The translations under genes were made by a program, and so were the position numbers. A stretch of DNA of 5,317 bases from Halovivax sp. (lineage in GTDB: Archaea > Halobacteriota > Halobacteria > Halobacteriales > Natrialbaceae). Location of the stretch: contig SLIS01000149.1 of the NCBI GenBank assembly GCA_007135505.1, positions 1 to 5,317 on the forward strand, given 5' to 3'. The notes under the pieces were generated by a model. That model searched no databases. It saw only the letters and a list, made by a program, of their open reading frames with translations, and was not told the origin of the DNA. This document shows, piece by piece, positions 5,188 through 5,317 of the stretch (positions are counted from its first letter, which is position 1; the number at the start of each line of letters is the position of its first letter).

Positions 5188-5317
5188 CGAGCCTATTCGT
5201 GCATCGATAGTCCGTGCGGTCTCCAATCGGAGGGAGTAGCACCGGTTCCATCCGACGCAGTCGCGGTTACTCGAAACCGGCTACGTGAACAGCGGCTGCG
5301 TAAACAGTATAACACAG
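5188..5317. other. Non-coding right end, possible promoter region of a gene beyond the window
   Basis: No frame here looks like a gene and no T-run terminator follows the HalOD1 stop. CCGGTT (5242-5247) and AACCGG (5275-5280) form a loose inverted repeat. The last bases contain AGTATAAC (5306-5313), which could be a TATA-like element for a + strand gene starting outside the window. Confidence 0.35.
5278..5307 (+). repeat. Tandem pair of 15-bp near-identical units
   Basis: CGGCTACGTGAACAG (5278-5292) is followed directly by CGGCTGCGTAAACAG (5293-5307), with 13 of 15 bases the same. It sits immediately before the TATA-like AGTATAAC, so it may be paired regulator sites spaced by about one and a half helix turns. 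The array may continue or end at the window edge, which I cannot see. Confidence 0.6.

Noticed and set aside
1..5317. Defence system, mobile element or CRISPR array
   Set aside because: No transposase, integrase, nuclease, terminal repeats or regularly spaced repeat array is visible. Gene content and composition look like stable chromosome.

Overview
The window looks like a haloarchaeal chromosome segment. GC is high, the proteins are strongly acidic (D/E-rich, few lysines), start regions look leaderless with archaeal TATA-like boxes close to the start codon, and several families present are typical of or confined to archaea and haloarchaea (DUF373, HalOD1, haloarchaeal Dph6 and GlcD/GlcF-type fusion oxidoreductase). 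I cannot assign a genus.

Layout. (1) 1-1134, + strand: the C-terminal part of a large FAD/Fe-S oxidoreductase, cut by the left edge; it keeps one ferredoxin-type 4Fe-4S motif and a CCG (GlpC/HdrB-type) region. (2) 1135-1398: a 264-bp intergenic stretch with three imperfect tandem copies of a ~26-bp unit and a small perfect hairpin. (3) 1399-2364, + strand: an NDP-sugar pyrophosphorylase with a C-terminal left-handed beta-helix. (4) 2426-3157, - strand: diphthine-ammonia ligase (Dph6), convergent with gene 3. (5) 3262-4419, - strand: a DUF373 membrane protein with a soluble N-terminal half, starting with GTG. (6) 4420-4875: a 456-bp divergent intergenic region, unusually rich in dyads and AT-rich near its right end. 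(7) 4876-5187, + strand: a small stand-alone HalOD1 protein with a clear TATA box, a 5'-leader hairpin and a Shine-Dalgarno-like site. (8) 5188-5317: a non-coding tail ending in two tandem 15-bp near-repeats.

How the genes fit together. They do not form one pathway. They read as a run of housekeeping genes (organic-acid oxidation, sugar-nucleotide synthesis, translation-factor modification) beside a conserved membrane protein of unknown role and a haloarchaeal signalling-type domain. Dph6 and DUF373 are co-directional, but each has its own TATA-like box at the spacing expected for a leaderless mRNA, so they need not be an operon.

I found no tRNA, rRNA, CRISPR array, insertion sequence or defence system. 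The least explained parts are the promoter and leader of the HalOD1 gene (nested palindromes plus a 5' hairpin) and the function of the DUF373 protein.
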